Below, one piece after another: positions 1 to 9,959 of a DNA stretch of 64,000 nt. The stretch spans positions 215,529-279,528 of the forward strand of contig NZ_CVRM01000033.1 of NCBI RefSeq assembly GCF_001258055.1. Reading direction: 5' to 3'. This DNA comes from Phaeobacter italicus (GTDB lineage Bacteria; Pseudomonadota; Alphaproteobacteria; Rhodobacterales; Rhodobacteraceae). The notes below the pieces were generated by a model. That model did not search any database. It saw nothing but the letters and a program-made list of their open reading frames with translations, and was not told the origin of the DNA. Position numbers and translations under genes: made by a program. Every line of letters begins with the position of its first letter. Positions within the stretch are counted from its first letter, which is position 1.

Positions 1-2498
1 TGCAGGTGACTGGCACGCTCACCGATTTTGCAGCACTTTGTGCCGATGTTGCGATCAAGGTCGAGATCGCGGCGCTGATCCGGCGCAAGAAGCTGCCGGG
101 ATTGTCGGATGACGATGTCGAGAGTGCCGGGGGGCTGACCCTTCTTGCGATGGGCAAGATGGGCGCGCATGAGCTGAACTACAGTTCGGACATCGACATG
201 ATCTGCCTGTTTGATGAAACCCGTTTTGATCCGGCGGATTTCTACGAGGCAAGGCAGGGCATGGTGCGCGCGACCCGCAATATGTGCACCACGCTCAGCG
301 AACGTACGGCGGATGGGTATGTTTTCCGGACGGATCTCCGCCTGCGCCCGGATCCGTCGGTGACCCCTGTTGCCATGGCGATGGAGGCGGCAGAGCGCTA
401 CTATGAAAGCCTTGGCCGCACCTGGGAGCGTGCCGCCTACATCAAGGCGCGCCCCTGTGCGGGGGATCTTGAGGCAGGCGCGCGGTTCCTGACCACGCTG
501 CGCCCGTTTGTCTGGCGGCGCCATCTTGATTTCGCGGCGATCCAGGACGCCCATGACATGCGCCTCAGGATCCGAGAGAACAAAGGCACCGGTGGGCCGA
601 TCACGGTGCCCGGACATGATATGAAGCTGGGTCGCGGCGGCATCCGCGAAATCGAGTTCTTTACCCAGACGCGCCAATTGATTGCCGGGGGGCGGGATGA
701 AACCCTGCGCCCGCGCGGAACGCTTGATGGGTTGCGGGCGCTGGCTGCGCGCAACTGGGTGCCACAGGAGGTCTGCGATCAGCTGATCGACCACTATGTG
801 GCCCACCGAGAGGTCGAACACCGCATTCAGATGGTGCATGATGCCCAGACCCACCGGATGCCCCAGTCCGAAGATGGCATTGCTCGTGTGGCCTGCCTGA
901 TGGGACGGGATGTCGATGATCTGATGGCAGACGTCAAAGCCCGCCTGAGCGAGGTGCATGAGCTGACGGAGGGCTTTTTTGCCCCGGATGCGCAGCCTGC
1001 CGCGCCGGTGGTTGCGGTCCCCCAAGAGCTGGATGGCGATATCATCGCGCGCTGGCCAACCTATCCGGCATTGCGATCAGCACGGGGCGCGCAGATCTTT
1101 GAACGGTTGAAGCCGGAGCTTCTCAGCCGTCTGTCGCGCACTGCACAGCCGGGTGAGGCGCTGGTGGCGCTGGATGGTTTCCTGGCGGGTCTGCCAGCAG
1201 GGGTACAGCTGTTTTCGCTGTTTGAGGCGAACCCGCAGCTGATCGACCTGCTGATCGACATCGTTGGCACCTCTGGGACGTTGGCAAGTTACCTGTCGCG
1301 CAATTCAGGGGTGTTTGATGCGGTTCTTGGTGGATCCTTCTTTGATGCCTGGCCGGAGCGGTCAGAGCTGCGTGCCGCATTGGATGCGGTGCTGTCGCGC
1401 GAGGAGGATTACGAAAGCCAGCTTGATGCGACCCGGCGCTGGTGCAAGGAATGGCATTTCCGCATTGGTGTCCATCACCTGCGCGGCCTGATCGACGCTG
1501 AAACAGCGGGAAAACAATACAGCGAGCTTGCCGAGGTGGTGATTGCGGCTTTGGCGCCGCTGGTGGTGGCGCAGTTTGCCCGCAAACACGGCACGCCTCC
1601 GGGGCGCGGGGCGGCTGTGTTGGCGATGGGGTCACTTGGCGCGGGGCGGATCAACGCCCAGTCCGATTTGGATGTGATCGTGATCTACGACGCCGCTGGC
1701 CAGGAGGCCTCGGAAGGGCCGCGAGCATTGGCAACCCGGCCGTATTATGCGCGCCTGACCCAAGCCCTGATTACCGCGCTCACCGCGCCGATGTCACAGG
1801 GGCGTCTATACGAGGTGGACATGCGGCTGCGCCCCTCTGGCACACAGGGCCCCGTTGCGACGAGTTTTGACAGCTTCACCACCTATCAGGAAAACGATGC
1901 CTGGGTGTGGGAGCATCTGGCCCTGACCCGCGCCCGTGTCGTGGCCTCCCTTGCCGGGGAAGATCAGTCCGGTTCCGAGGCGCTCGCCGATGACATCCGC
2001 GCATTTCGCCAACGGTTCCTGTCACAGCCCCGGCCACGCGACACGGTTCTGGCAGAAGTGGCAAGCATGCGTGAGCGATTGGCGGCTGCAAAAACGCCCG
2101 CAGGCCCCTGGGACGCAAAGACCGGGGCAGGGCGGATGCTGGATATCGAACTGATCGGGCAGGCCGGTGTTTTGCTGAGCGGGGAAACGGCGCAGGATGT
2201 GGCCAGCGGGTTGCGCGGCGCTGTCGCCTGCGGATGGCTGGATGCCGCTGGAGCGGCAGAGTTGCAACGCGGCTACGACCTATTCTGGTCCGTGCAGACC
2301 GCCGCGCGGCTGGTGTCTGGCAAGGCGATCGACGAGGATACGATGGGTGAGGGTGGTGCGCAGTTCCTGTGTCGCAGCACAGGCCATGACAGTTTGGCGG
2401 AGCTGCGCGAAGCATTGGAAACGGCCTATGCTGCCTGTGCGAAGATCATCGCAGAGGGATTGGCACAGGTCGGGGCTCATGACGCCGATGAGACCTGA
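1..2498 (+). CDS. glnE: Bifunctional glutamine synthetase adenylyltransferase/deadenylase, 5'-partial
   Basis: Adds and removes AMP on glutamine synthetase in response to PII, switching nitrogen assimilation off and on. The frame is open to the left window edge; about 830 residues are visible from an internal GTG at position 6, while the family usually has 920-980, so roughly the first 100 codons lie outside. Two nucleotidyltransferase domains are seen: the N-terminal deadenylase with GKMGAHELNYSSDID (nt ~150-200) and the C-terminal adenylyltransferase with LGAGRINAQSDLD (nt ~1635-1675), each followed by its helical domain. The downstream gene starts 220 bp later, so it probably ends its transcript. 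Identity is secure; only the start is missing. Confidence 0.96.
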   Translation, partial: QVTGTLTDFAALCADVAIKVEIAALIRRKKLPGLSDDDVESAGGLTLLAMGKMGAHELNYSSDIDMICLFDETRFDPADFYEARQGMVRATRNMCTTLSERTADGYVFRTDLRLRPDPSVTPVAMAMEAAERYYESLGRTWERAAYIKARPCAGDLEAGARFLTTLRPFVWRRHLDFAAIQDAHDMRLRIRENKGTGGPITVPGHDMKLGRGGIREIEFFTQTRQLIAGGRDETLRPRGTLDGLRALAARNWVPQEVCDQLIDHYVAHREVEHRIQMVHDAQTHRMPQSEDGIARVACLMGRDVDDLMADVKARLSEVHELTEGFFAPDAQPAAPVVAVPQELDGDIIARWPTYPALRSARGAQIFERLKPELLSRLSRTAQPGEALVALDGFLAGLPAGVQLFSLFEANPQLIDLLIDIVGTSGTLASYLSRNSGVFDAVLGGSFFDAWPERSELRAALDAVLSREEDYESQLDATRRWCKEWHFRIGVHHLRGLIDAETAGKQYSELAEVVIAALAPLVVAQFARKHGTPPGRGAAVLAMGSLGAGRINAQSDLDVIVIYDAAGQEASEGPRALATRPYYARLTQALITALTAPMSQGRLYEVDMRLRPSGTQGPVATSFDSFTTYQENDAWVWEHLALTRARVVASLAGEDQSGSEALADDIRAFRQRFLSQPRPRDTVLAEVASMRERLAAAKTPAGPWDAKTGAGRMLDIELIGQAGVLLSGETAQDVASGLRGAVACGWLDAAGAAELQRGYDLFWSVQTAARLVSGKAIDEDTMGEGGAQFLCRSTGHDSLAELREALETAYAACAKIIAEGLAQVGAHDADET

Positions 2499-2718
2499 CA
2501 GGGCAGCGGTAAAAACTGGCCTGGGTTGAAAACTGGATCGCCTTGAAACCGGACAGGGTCAGGGCATATCCAGAACGGACGGGGCGAGCTGGGGTTGGCA
2601 TATCTGTGGCTGGCTTTGCGGGGCCAGATTTTACAATCGTCCGATGGATGCGGACCACCGCCGCGGGCCAAGGCTACAGGCCAAAGCGGCATCTGAACAG
2701 GGAGGGGCGAGGCAGATC

Positions 2719-3033
2719 ATGAGCAGTGAGACACAAGACAGCACAACCGCCACAAGCGGGCCGACCGGCCAGGATCCGGCCCTTGATCCCAAGGGGCTGA
2801 TCCGCGAATCCTATCGCATGGACGGCATATCCGAAGGGGAATGTCGCAGCATCTTTCTTGATTGGGCTCTGAGCCTGCCCGATGGTCAGGACAGCCGGGC
2901 GGCAATCCCCGGCTTGCTCGCAGCCTACGGTGAAGCGCAGCCCGATCATCCGATGACGCAGGTGCTGCGCGCCGGAGCCGAGGCCGCTGCAAAACCACGC
3001 AGGCGCGGCGGCTGGCGATCGCGCGACCGCTAG
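2719..3033 (+). CDS. Conserved hypothetical protein of the Rhodobacteraceae type
   Basis: A 104-residue protein. The ATG at 2719 is chosen because a GGAGGGGCGAGG stretch lies just upstream; an in-frame ATG at 2644 has no ribosome binding site. The N-terminal ~25 residues are Ser/Thr/Gly-rich and probably disordered. The centre (LIRESYRMDGISEGECRSIF) looks helical, and the C-terminus ends in a basic RRRGGW tail. No catalytic motif, signal peptide or membrane segment is seen. Function unknown. It sits between glnE and an rRNA methyltransferase; I believe it is real from the ribosome binding site and a protein-like composition. Confidence 0.75.
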   Translation: MSSETQDSTTATSGPTGQDPALDPKGLIRESYRMDGISEGECRSIFLDWALSLPDGQDSRAAIPGLLAAYGEAQPDHPMTQVLRAGAEAAAKPRRRGGWRSRDR

Positions 3034-3156
3034 CGTCTTCTGCGCCGCGCAGTGCAGCGGTGTGGCTTGGATGGGGGCGTTGGCGTCTTGCGTGTGTCGA
3101 TGTCTTGCGTGTGGGACGCTCTTCCAACGCGGAGATCTTGCAGGTAAGAGAGGCGC

Positions 3157-4371
3157 ATGACAGCTTCTTCCTCCGCGCCTGAGCGCGCCCGCGTAAAACT
3201 GAAACCCAAGGCAAACGCCCGTGCTCTGCGCCACGGCTTTCCCTGGGTCTATGCCAATGAACTCGTGACTGACCGGCGCACGCGCAAGCTTGCCCCCGGC
3301 ACTTTGGCGGTGCTGGAGGATGAGGCAATGACCCCGCTTGGGTTGGTTGCGATGAACTCCGAGAGCAAGATCATTGCACGCATTCTGGATCGCGATCCGG
3401 CGGCGGTGATCGACACCGACTGGTTTGCAATTCGCCTGCGCCGCGCGCTGGAGTTGCGCGAGCAGCTTTATGATGCGCCATTCTACCGGTTGGTTCACGC
3501 CGAATCCGATGGTCTGCCGGGGGTGGTGATCGACCGCTTTGGAGATGCCTGCGTGGTGCAGCCCAACGCGGCCTGGGCAGAGAGTCACCTGGAGGCCCTG
3601 ACCGAGGCGCTGGCCGCGGTCACAGGTGTCACCACCATCCTGAAAAACGCCACCGGCCGCGCCCGCGGTCTGGAAGGGCTGGACGATCAGAACGCAACCC
3701 TTTTGGGGCTCGCACCTGAGGCGCCGATTGCCGTGGGCATGAATGGTGCAACCTATATGGCGGATCTGACGGGCGGGCAGAAAACCGGCCTGTTCTATGA
3801 CCAACGGGAAAACCACGGCTTTGCCGCGCGGCTGGTGAAACCCGGTGCCAAGGTTCTGGATGTTTTCTCCCATGTGGGTGGGTTCGGTTTGGCGATGCTG
3901 GCAGCGGGGGCATCTGAGGCGACCTGTGTGGACGGCTCTGCTCCCGCGCTGGATCTGGCTGCACAGGGGGCTGCGGCGGGCGGCATGGCTGACCGTTTTG
4001 TGGCCCGTCAGGGCGATGCTTTTGAAGAGCTGACAAAACTTGGCGAGGAGGGAGCGCAGTTTGATGTGGTGATCTGTGATCCGCCGGCCTTTGCCCCGTC
4101 CAAACCCGCGCTTGAAGCGGGCCTGCGCGCCTATGAACGCGTGGCTAAGCTGGCGGCACCACTGGTTGCCCCGGGTGGCTATCTGGGGCTTTGTTCGTGT
4201 TCACATGCTGCAGATCTGTCGAAATTCCGCAACGCATCTGCGCGTGGCATTGGCCGGGGTGGGCGTCGTGGCCAGCTGTTGCACACGGGCTATGCCGGGC
4301 CGGATCATCCGCAGCTGCCGCAACTGGCCGAGAGCGGCTATCTGAAGGCTGTGTTCTTCCGGCTCGATTGA
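3157..4371 (+). CDS. Class I SAM-dependent rRNA methyltransferase, RlmI/YccW-like
   Basis: A 404-residue cytoplasmic RNA methyltransferase. An N-terminal PUA-type RNA-binding domain (about residues 10-90, with HGFPWVYANEL) is followed by a small beta domain and a Rossmann fold. SAM motif I is VLDVFSHVGGFGL near residue 233 and the CDPPAF motif is near residue 307; a Cys-rich LCSCSH follows. This matches the RlmI family, which makes 5-methylcytosine in 23S rRNA; the exact target base cannot be read from sequence. It starts 123 bp after the preceding small gene and is followed after 25 bp by a PIN-domain gene, so the two are probably cotranscribed. Confidence 0.9.
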   Translation: MTASSSAPERARVKLKPKANARALRHGFPWVYANELVTDRRTRKLAPGTLAVLEDEAMTPLGLVAMNSESKIIARILDRDPAAVIDTDWFAIRLRRALELREQLYDAPFYRLVHAESDGLPGVVIDRFGDACVVQPNAAWAESHLEALTEALAAVTGVTTILKNATGRARGLEGLDDQNATLLGLAPEAPIAVGMNGATYMADLTGGQKTGLFYDQRENHGFAARLVKPGAKVLDVFSHVGGFGLAMLAAGASEATCVDGSAPALDLAAQGAAAGGMADRFVARQGDAFEELTKLGEEGAQFDVVICDPPAFAPSKPALEAGLRAYERVAKLAAPLVAPGGYLGLCSCSHAADLSKFRNASARGIGRGGRRGQLLHTGYAGPDHPQLPQLAESGYLKAVFFRLD

Positions 4372-4396
4372 GACCTCTTGCAAGGGGGCGCGCCCG

Positions 4397-4939
4397 ATGA
4401 AGCTGCTTCTTGATACCTGTGTTCTGTATCCAACCGTGATGCGGGAGATGCTGCTGGGCGCGGCCCGTCAGGGGCATTTTGAACCGCTGTGGTCTGCCCG
4501 CATCCTTGAGGAATGGGCCCGCGCCGCGCGCAAGATCGGCCCGACGGGAGAGGCGCAGGCGCGCGCGGAAATCGCCCTGATCTGTGGGGCCTGGCCAAAT
4601 GCGAGCGTTCCACCGGTGGCAGGGGTCGAGGCACGGCTCTGGTTGCCGGATCCGGCCGACATCCACGTTCTGGCCGCTGCGGTTGCAGGGCACGCAGATG
4701 CGATTGTCACGGTCAACAACAAGGACTTCCCCCGCCACACATTGGCAGAGGAGGGGCTGGACCGTATCGGACCCGATCAACTGCTCTATGATTTCTGGCT
4801 CAAGGATCCCGACGGCCTTGCCGAGGTTGCAGGCAGGGTGCTGGACGAGGCCAACCGCCTGTCAGATGGCGGCTGGGACATGCGCCCCCTGTTGAAAAAG
4901 GCCCGCCTGCCACGGCTGGCCAAGGCGCTTGCGGCCTGA
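4397..4939 (+). CDS. PIN-domain protein (RSP_2648-like), putative RNase
   Basis: A 180-residue PIN-fold protein. It begins with MKLLLDTCVLYP (first acidic residue Asp6) and has the later acidic cluster in ADIHVLAAAV and ADAIVTVNNKDFP, the usual metal-binding pattern of VapC-type ribonucleases. At 180 residues it is longer than typical VapC toxins (about 130) and resembles a PIN family common in Rhodobacterales. No antitoxin-like small gene is adjacent: the upstream neighbour, 25 bp away, is an rRNA methyltransferase. I therefore do not call it a toxin-antitoxin system; a housekeeping RNA role is as likely. Confidence 0.82.
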   Translation: MKLLLDTCVLYPTVMREMLLGAARQGHFEPLWSARILEEWARAARKIGPTGEAQARAEIALICGAWPNASVPPVAGVEARLWLPDPADIHVLAAAVAGHADAIVTVNNKDFPRHTLAEEGLDRIGPDQLLYDFWLKDPDGLAEVAGRVLDEANRLSDGGWDMRPLLKKARLPRLAKALAA

Positions 4940-4948
4940 CGCTCTGGC

Positions 4949-5944
4949 TCAGATCTCGCTCAGGATCTCTGCCGCTGTCTCAAAAGAGCGCAGCCGCGCC
5001 TCATGATCGTGAATCTGACCCGTGATGATCACCTCATCCGGGCGATAGCGCGCGACAATGGTGGATAGCTCTGCGCGGACCGTGTCTTTGCTGCCAGTGG
5101 CCGAGATCCGCAGCGCCTCGTTCACGCCAGCAAGCACCGGCGCTGGTATGTGGTCGGTGATATCATCAACGGGCGCGGGGAGTTTTCCAGGTTTTCCGAG
5201 ACGCAGACGCGCAAAGGCCTGCTGCATGGTCGTGCGCAGTCGGCTGCCTTCGGCGTCGCTGTCAGCTGCAAAGACATTGATTGCCATCATCGCGTGCGGT
5301 TTGCTCAGCGTAGCAGATGGGCGGAACTGACGGCGATAGACCTCCAGCGCCTCTTCCAGTGCAGCGGGGGCGAAATGAGACGCAAAGGCGTAAGGCAGTC
5401 CCAGGTTGGCGGCCAGCTGCGCCCCATAAAGGCTGGAGCCGAGGATCCAGACCGGAACATATGTCTCCTGTCCGGGGAAAGCCCGAACCGGGCGGTGTGG
5501 ATCATCTGCGCCAAGAAAACCAATCAGATCAAGAACATCCTGTGGGAAGCTGTCACCAGAGGCATGGTCATAGGCCATGCCGCGTCGCAGGGCGCGGGCA
5601 GTCTGCATATCGGTGCCCGGTGCACGGCCCAACCCCAGATCAATCCGGTCGCCATGCAGGCTCGCCAATGTTCCAAAGGCTTCGGCGACCATGTAGGGCG
5701 CATGGTTGGGCAGCATGATGCCGCCAGCCCCGACACGGATTGTCTGCGTCTGGCTTGCGATATGGCCGATGAGAACCGCTGTCGCCGCGCTGGCAATGCC
5801 CGGCATGTTGTGATGCTCGGCCAGCCAATAGCAGTGGTATCCCCAGGCTTCGGCCTTCTGTGCCAGCTCTGTGCTGTTGTGCAAGGACTGCGCGATAGTC
5901 TGCCCATCAGGTACGGGGGCAAGATCAAGAACAGAATAGCGCAT
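4949..5944 (-). CDS. LLM-class flavin-dependent oxidoreductase (luciferase-like, MsnO8 type)
   Basis: A 331-residue member of the bacterial luciferase-like TIM-barrel family, which uses FMNH2 supplied by a reductase. The motif [20 protein letters not shown] near residues 45-65 and the [10 protein letters not shown] segment near residue 105 are typical of the MsnO8 subgroup. Start chosen at [12 protein letters not shown] (5944), with a GGAG eight bases upstream; a GTG-type extension to 5980 adds an unlikely leader. Substrate unknown. It converges with the PIN gene, the stop codons being only 9 bp apart. Confidence 0.9.
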   Translation of the reverse strand: MRYSVLDLAPVPDGQTIAQSLHNSTELAQKAEAWGYHCYWLAEHHNMPGIASAATAVLIGHIASQTQTIRVGAGGIMLPNHAPYMVAEAFGTLASLHGDRIDLGLGRAPGTDMQTARALRRGMAYDHASGDSFPQDVLDLIGFLGADDPHRPVRAFPGQETYVPVWILGSSLYGAQLAANLGLPYAFASHFAPAALEEALEVYRRQFRPSATLSKPHAMMAINVFAADSDAEGSRLRTTMQQAFARLRLGKPGKLPAPVDDITDHIPAPVLAGVNEALRISATGSKDTVRAELSTIVARYRPDEVIITGQIHDHEARLRSFETAAEILSEI

Positions 5945-6114
5945 GGAGGCTCCGGCAAATGTGCCGCCCGTTTGCACCAAGAAAAGGGCGGCAGTGAAAT
6001 ACTACCTTCCCATGTGGGGAAGGTTAGGGGCGGCGGCAAGGGGTAAGGGGCAAAAGGGGGTGGTTAACTTGTGTTAACCATGTTTTGCAAATGGTTACAG
6101 GGTGAAGCTCATCT

Positions 6115-6801
6115 TCACGCCTTGTCCCATTTGGCCTCCAGCCGTTCGAGAGCAGCAATCCGCTCTTCGGTTTTGGGGTGGCTCATCAACCAGGCCGGCG
6201 CCATCCCGGCGCGAGCTTCTGTGAGGGCTTCCAGCTTGCGGAACAGGCTCTTTTGCGGTTCCGTTCCGATGCCTGATTTGACCAAAAGTGCGGCGGCATA
6301 TTCATCGGCTTCGTATTCATCACTGCGCGACAGCCGCGCGGCCAGCAAGGTGGTGAGAAGATTGGCAATCCAAGGACCGACAAAGGGAACAAAACGCCCG
6401 ATGATAAGCATCAGCGCCGTGCGCAGGGCATTTTGACCGGAAAAGTCGATCATCCGCTTTTTTGCATGACCCAGGGCGACATGGCCCAATTCGTGCGCAA
6501 TGACCGAGGCGAGTTCGGCATCGCTCACCTCGCCGTTGCGGTATTTTCGATAAAAGCCCCGCGTGATGAAGATCCGCCCATCAGGGGCGGCGAGACCGTT
6601 CACAGGGTCGACTTCGTAAATATAGACCGGGATGGAATTCACTCCCAGAGCGGCGGCCATTTGGTCGGTCAGCTGCCGCAGCCGGGCATCTGCCAGCTGT
6701 GTCGATTGCTGATCCAGTGCCCGATGCGTCCGCCACACGGAGAAGCGGTACATCACGAGACCATAGATCACGGCAAGGAGAATTGGGGTTAAGCGAAGCA
6801 T
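6115..6801 (-). CDS. M48-family membrane-anchored zinc metallopeptidase
   Basis: A 228-residue protease. One N-terminal membrane segment (about residues 3-22) is followed by the zinc motif HELGH at 103-107. The third ligand lies in DEYEADEYAA near residue 164, the family's EADxxA signature, and the C-terminal SHPKTEERI is the usual M48 tail. M48 peptidases include HtpX and outer-membrane quality-control proteases; this short form with a single anchor is closer to the small Ste24/YggG-like group. It is followed on the same strand by nothing close; mazG lies 36 bp upstream and may share its transcript. Confidence 0.9.
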   Translation of the reverse strand: MLRLTPILLAVIYGLVMYRFSVWRTHRALDQQSTQLADARLRQLTDQMAAALGVNSIPVYIYEVDPVNGLAAPDGRIFITRGFYRKYRNGEVSDAELASVIAHELGHVALGHAKKRMIDFSGQNALRTALMLIIGRFVPFVGPWIANLLTTLLAARLSRSDEYEADEYAAALLVKSGIGTEPQKSLFRKLEALTEARAGMAPAWLMSHPKTEERIAALERLEAKWDKA

Positions 6802-6837
6802 GACAAAGATATGGGGGGCAAAGGGGGTCGGGGCAAG

Positions 6838-7665
6838 CTAGCTGTTGCTCTCGGCGCGGCTGTCTGCCTTCACTTCGTCCCAGAGGGCGTCCATCTCTGC
6901 AAGGTCACTGTCTTCCGGCCGTTTGCCGCGGGCCGCCAGTTTCGCCTCCACGCCCTCAAACCGTCGGATGAACTTGGCATTTGCCCGCCGCAGGGCGGCT
7001 TCGGGCTCTACGCCGAGATGACGACCAAGGTTGGCCATGACAAACATCAGATCACCGAATTCTTCCTCAACCTCATCCTGGGAGAGGCTGTCGCGGGCTT
7101 CAACAAGCTCAGCGGCTTCTTCCGCGATCTTGTCGATGACTTCATTGGTCGTGGGCCAGTCAAACCCGACACGCGCTGCGCGTTTTTGCAATTTGTATGC
7201 CCGCAAGAGCGCAGGAAGGCCGACTGCCACACCATCCAACGTGCCCTGCTGCGCCTTTCCAGCGCGTTCTGCCGCCTTGATGGCTTCCCAATCGGCTGTC
7301 TGCTGTTCGGCCGATTTCTCGCGGCTCTCATCGCCAAAGACATGCGGATGACGCGACACCATCTTGTTTGACATGGTTGTGACCACATCCTGAAAGGTGA
7401 AATGCCCGGCCTCTGCCGCCATTTGGGCATGAAACACCGACTGAAACAGCAGATCGCCCAGCTCTCCCTTCAGTTCGTCCCACGCCTCACGCTCAATCGC
7501 GTCGGCAACTTCGTATGCTTCTTCAATGGTATAAGGCGCGATGCTGGCAAAATCCTGCTCGATATCCCAGGGGCAGCCACCCTCTGGGTTACGCAGGCGA
7601 CGCATGATTTCCAAGAGCCGTTCAATTCCGGCAGTTTCATCGTGAATGAGGTGATTTTCTTGCAT
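6838..7665 (-). CDS. mazG: Nucleoside triphosphate pyrophosphohydrolase MazG
   Basis: A 275-residue protein that hydrolyses (d)NTPs to NMP and pyrophosphate, cleaning the nucleotide pool. Two tandem MazG domains are visible. The first has GGCPWDIEQ, the metal-binding EEAYEVADAIE and GELGDLLFQ; the second has EEAAELVEA and EEFGDLMFVMANLGRH. Start taken at MQENHLIHDE (7665), the usual N-terminus position for the family, rather than an upstream extension to 7725. Divergent from the M20 gene that starts at 7730, with 64 bp between the two starts. Confidence 0.95.
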   Translation of the reverse strand: MQENHLIHDETAGIERLLEIMRRLRNPEGGCPWDIEQDFASIAPYTIEEAYEVADAIEREAWDELKGELGDLLFQSVFHAQMAAEAGHFTFQDVVTTMSNKMVSRHPHVFGDESREKSAEQQTADWEAIKAAERAGKAQQGTLDGVAVGLPALLRAYKLQKRAARVGFDWPTTNEVIDKIAEEAAELVEARDSLSQDEVEEEFGDLMFVMANLGRHLGVEPEAALRRANAKFIRRFEGVEAKLAARGKRPEDSDLAEMDALWDEVKADSRAESNS

Positions 7666-7729
7666 TGCAGGCCAACTTATTCCGGTGTCAGATGCATCAA
7701 TCCCGAGTCTGACCAAGGAGTCCACCCCA

Positions 7730-8905
7730 ATGCCGGTTGTGAACCGAATTGCCGATTACGCCGAAGAGATGAAGACCTGGCGTCGGCACCTGCACCAGAT
7801 ACCAGAGCTGGCGCTGGACTTGCCCAAGACAGCCGCTTTTGTGGCTGAACGCCTGCGCGAATTCGGGGTGGATGAGCTGCACGAAGGGATTGCGACCAGC
7901 GGCATGGTGGCGATCATCAACGGGCAGGGGAATGATGCAGGCACTGGCCCCACGATCGGTCTTCGCGCGGATATGGATGCCCTGCCCATCCCGGAGGAAA
8001 CAGGGGTCGATTATGTCTCTGGTCATGCGGGGAACATGCACGCCTGTGGGCATGACGGGCACACAACCATGCTTTTGGGCGCTGCCAAGTATCTTGCGGA
8101 GACGCGCAATTTCAGCGGTCGTGTCGCGCTGATCTTCCAGCCCGCAGAAGAGGCGATTGGCGGTGCGCGCATCATGGTGGAAGAAGGCATCATGGACCGC
8201 TTTGGCATTTCAGAGGTCTATGCGCTGCACAATGCACCCGGCCTGCCGGTGGGGGCATTCCTGACAACGCCCGGTGCGCTGATGGCCGCAACGGATGAAT
8301 TTCACATCCATATCAACGGGCGCGGTGGGCATGCCGCCATGCCGCATGAGACGCGCGACCCGGTGATGGCAGCCTGCGGCATCGCGCAGGCGATCCAGAC
8401 GATCGTCAGCCGCAACCACTATGCGCTGCAGGATCTCGTGGTGTCCGTGACCCAAATCCACACAGGCACCACCGACAACGTTGTGCCCGATACGGCCTAC
8501 ATCAACGGCACCGTGCGCAGTTTTGACCCGGATGTGCAGCAGATGGTGATGCAGCGCATGAAGGAAATCGTGGCAGGCCAGGCTGCCAGCTATGGTGTCG
8601 AGGCCGAGCTGAACTATGAGGAGGGGTATCCCGCCACCTACAACGACCCAGCAAAAACCGCATTTGCGGTGGATGTGGCCTCGGAAATCGCAGGGGCTGA
8701 CAACGTCGAGAGCGAAGGCGGACGCGAGATGGGCGCGGAGGACTTTTCCTACATGCTGCAGGCACGACCGGGCGCCTATCTCTTCCTCGGGCAGGGAGAG
8801 AGCGCAGGGCTGCACCATCCGAAGTATGATTTCAACGATGAGATTTCGCCCATTGGCGCGTCATTCTTTGCCCGGCTGGTCGAAAGAGCACAGCCCGCAA
8901 CCTGA
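7730..8905 (+). CDS. M20 aminoacylase/amidohydrolase (HipO-like)
   Basis: A 391-residue zinc hydrolase of the hippurate hydrolase/N-acyl amino acid amidohydrolase branch. The dizinc site is visible as HACGHDGHTTMLLGAA near residue 105 and PAEEAIGGARIM near 145, with the final His in LHHPKYDFND near the C-terminus. Start at MPVVNRIADY: an AAGGAG sits ten bases upstream, which excludes the longer reading to 7685. It precedes two ureohydrolase genes on the same strand (88 bp gap), suggesting release of an amino acid or guanidino compound from an N-acylated precursor; that coupling is inference. Confidence 0.92.
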   Translation: MPVVNRIADYAEEMKTWRRHLHQIPELALDLPKTAAFVAERLREFGVDELHEGIATSGMVAIINGQGNDAGTGPTIGLRADMDALPIPEETGVDYVSGHAGNMHACGHDGHTTMLLGAAKYLAETRNFSGRVALIFQPAEEAIGGARIMVEEGIMDRFGISEVYALHNAPGLPVGAFLTTPGALMAATDEFHIHINGRGGHAAMPHETRDPVMAACGIAQAIQTIVSRNHYALQDLVVSVTQIHTGTTDNVVPDTAYINGTVRSFDPDVQQMVMQRMKEIVAGQAASYGVEAELNYEEGYPATYNDPAKTAFAVDVASEIAGADNVESEGGREMGAEDFSYMLQARPGAYLFLGQGESAGLHHPKYDFNDEISPIGASFFARLVERAQPAT

Positions 8906-8993
8906 TCTGACGGCAATGCGCGGCCTTTCAGATGACAAGACTGCGCGCTTTCGCTAGGAGGTGGCCATAACCCGAGAAGAGGGAGCAGTCCGC

Positions 8994-9959
8994 ATGGCGC
9001 TAGAAGACGCAAAAACACAGGTCGATCAGGCCTTCACCCGCGAAGACCTGAAAGGGTTGAGCTTTGAAAACACCTTTGGGGGCGCCACGTCCTTTCTGCG
9101 ACGCCGCTACACCAAAGATCTGACACATGCGGATATTGCCGTCACCGGCATCCCCTTTGATCAGGCAGTGACCAATCGTCCGGGCACCCGTCTGGGCCCG
9201 CGTGCGGTGCGCGAGGCTTCGGCCCTGCAAAGCCCCGATGCACCATATGGCTGGGACATCTGCCCGGCCAGTGAGCTGGCGATCGTGGATTACGGTGATC
9301 TGGCGTTTGACTATGCAAATGTTGCGGCCTTTCCCGACACGCTGACCGATCACATCCGCGGGATCCTCGCGACGGATACAGCAACCGTTGCCATTGGCGG
9401 CGATCACTATGTGTCGTTCCCCATCCTCAAGGCCTATGCCGAGAAATACGGGCCCATCTCCCTGCTGCATTTCGATGCGCATAGCGACACCTGGCAGGAT
9501 GATGATTTCAGCCGTGTCGATCATGGCACCATGTTCTACAAGGCGGTGAAATCCGGGGTCATCGATCCCGCAACATCCGTCCAGGTGGGCATTCGTACCA
9601 CGAACGAAGACAATCTGGGCGTTCCGACCATTGATGCGCCCACCGTGCATGCCATCGGCCCTGTCGAAACCGCGCGCCGCATCCGCGAGGTTCTGGGGGA
9701 CAGGCCCGTTTATCTGACCTTTGATATCGACTGTCTGGATCCCGCATATGCACCGGGGACAGGCACGCCGGTCTGGGGTGGCCTCACCTCTGCGCAGGCA
9801 GAGGCGATCCTCAAGGAGCTGCGCGGGATCAATATTCTCGGCGGCGACGTGGTCGAGGTCTCGCCGCCCTTTGACACCACAGGTGCGACAGCGATCGCGG
9901 GGGCGCATGTCGCGATGAGCATCCTTTGTCTTCTTGGCTGGAGGATCACAGGCCGATGA
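8994..9959 (+). CDS. speB: Agmatinase-like ureohydrolase
   Basis: A 321-residue Mn-dependent ureohydrolase. Metal ligands are in GGDHYVSFP, HFDAHSDTW and TFDIDCLDPAYAPGTGTP. The HGTMFYKAVKSG, QVGIRT and VYLTFDIDCLDPA segments follow E. coli agmatinase SpeB closely, so hydrolysis of agmatine to putrescine and urea is the best guess. Start at MALEDAK (8994), preceded by GAGGGAG; an upstream in-frame start at 8961 is less likely. It overlaps the next ureohydrolase by four bases (ATGA), so the two are translationally coupled. Substrate specificity in this family cannot be fixed from motifs alone. Confidence 0.88.
   Translation: MALEDAKTQVDQAFTREDLKGLSFENTFGGATSFLRRRYTKDLTHADIAVTGIPFDQAVTNRPGTRLGPRAVREASALQSPDAPYGWDICPASELAIVDYGDLAFDYANVAAFPDTLTDHIRGILATDTATVAIGGDHYVSFPILKAYAEKYGPISLLHFDAHSDTWQDDDFSRVDHGTMFYKAVKSGVIDPATSVQVGIRTTNEDNLGVPTIDAPTVHAIGPVETARRIREVLGDRPVYLTFDIDCLDPAYAPGTGTPVWGGLTSAQAEAILKELRGINILGGDVVEVSPPFDTTGATAIAGAHVAMSILCLLGWRITGR

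Noticed and set aside
2674..3873. 399-codon minus-strand frame opposite the rRNA methyltransferase
   Set aside because: Antisense to two plus-strand genes with ribosome binding sites; no recognisable domain.
4397..4939. PIN protein as VapC toxin of a toxin-antitoxin pair
   Set aside because: Longer than VapC toxins, and no antitoxin-sized gene lies upstream or downstream.
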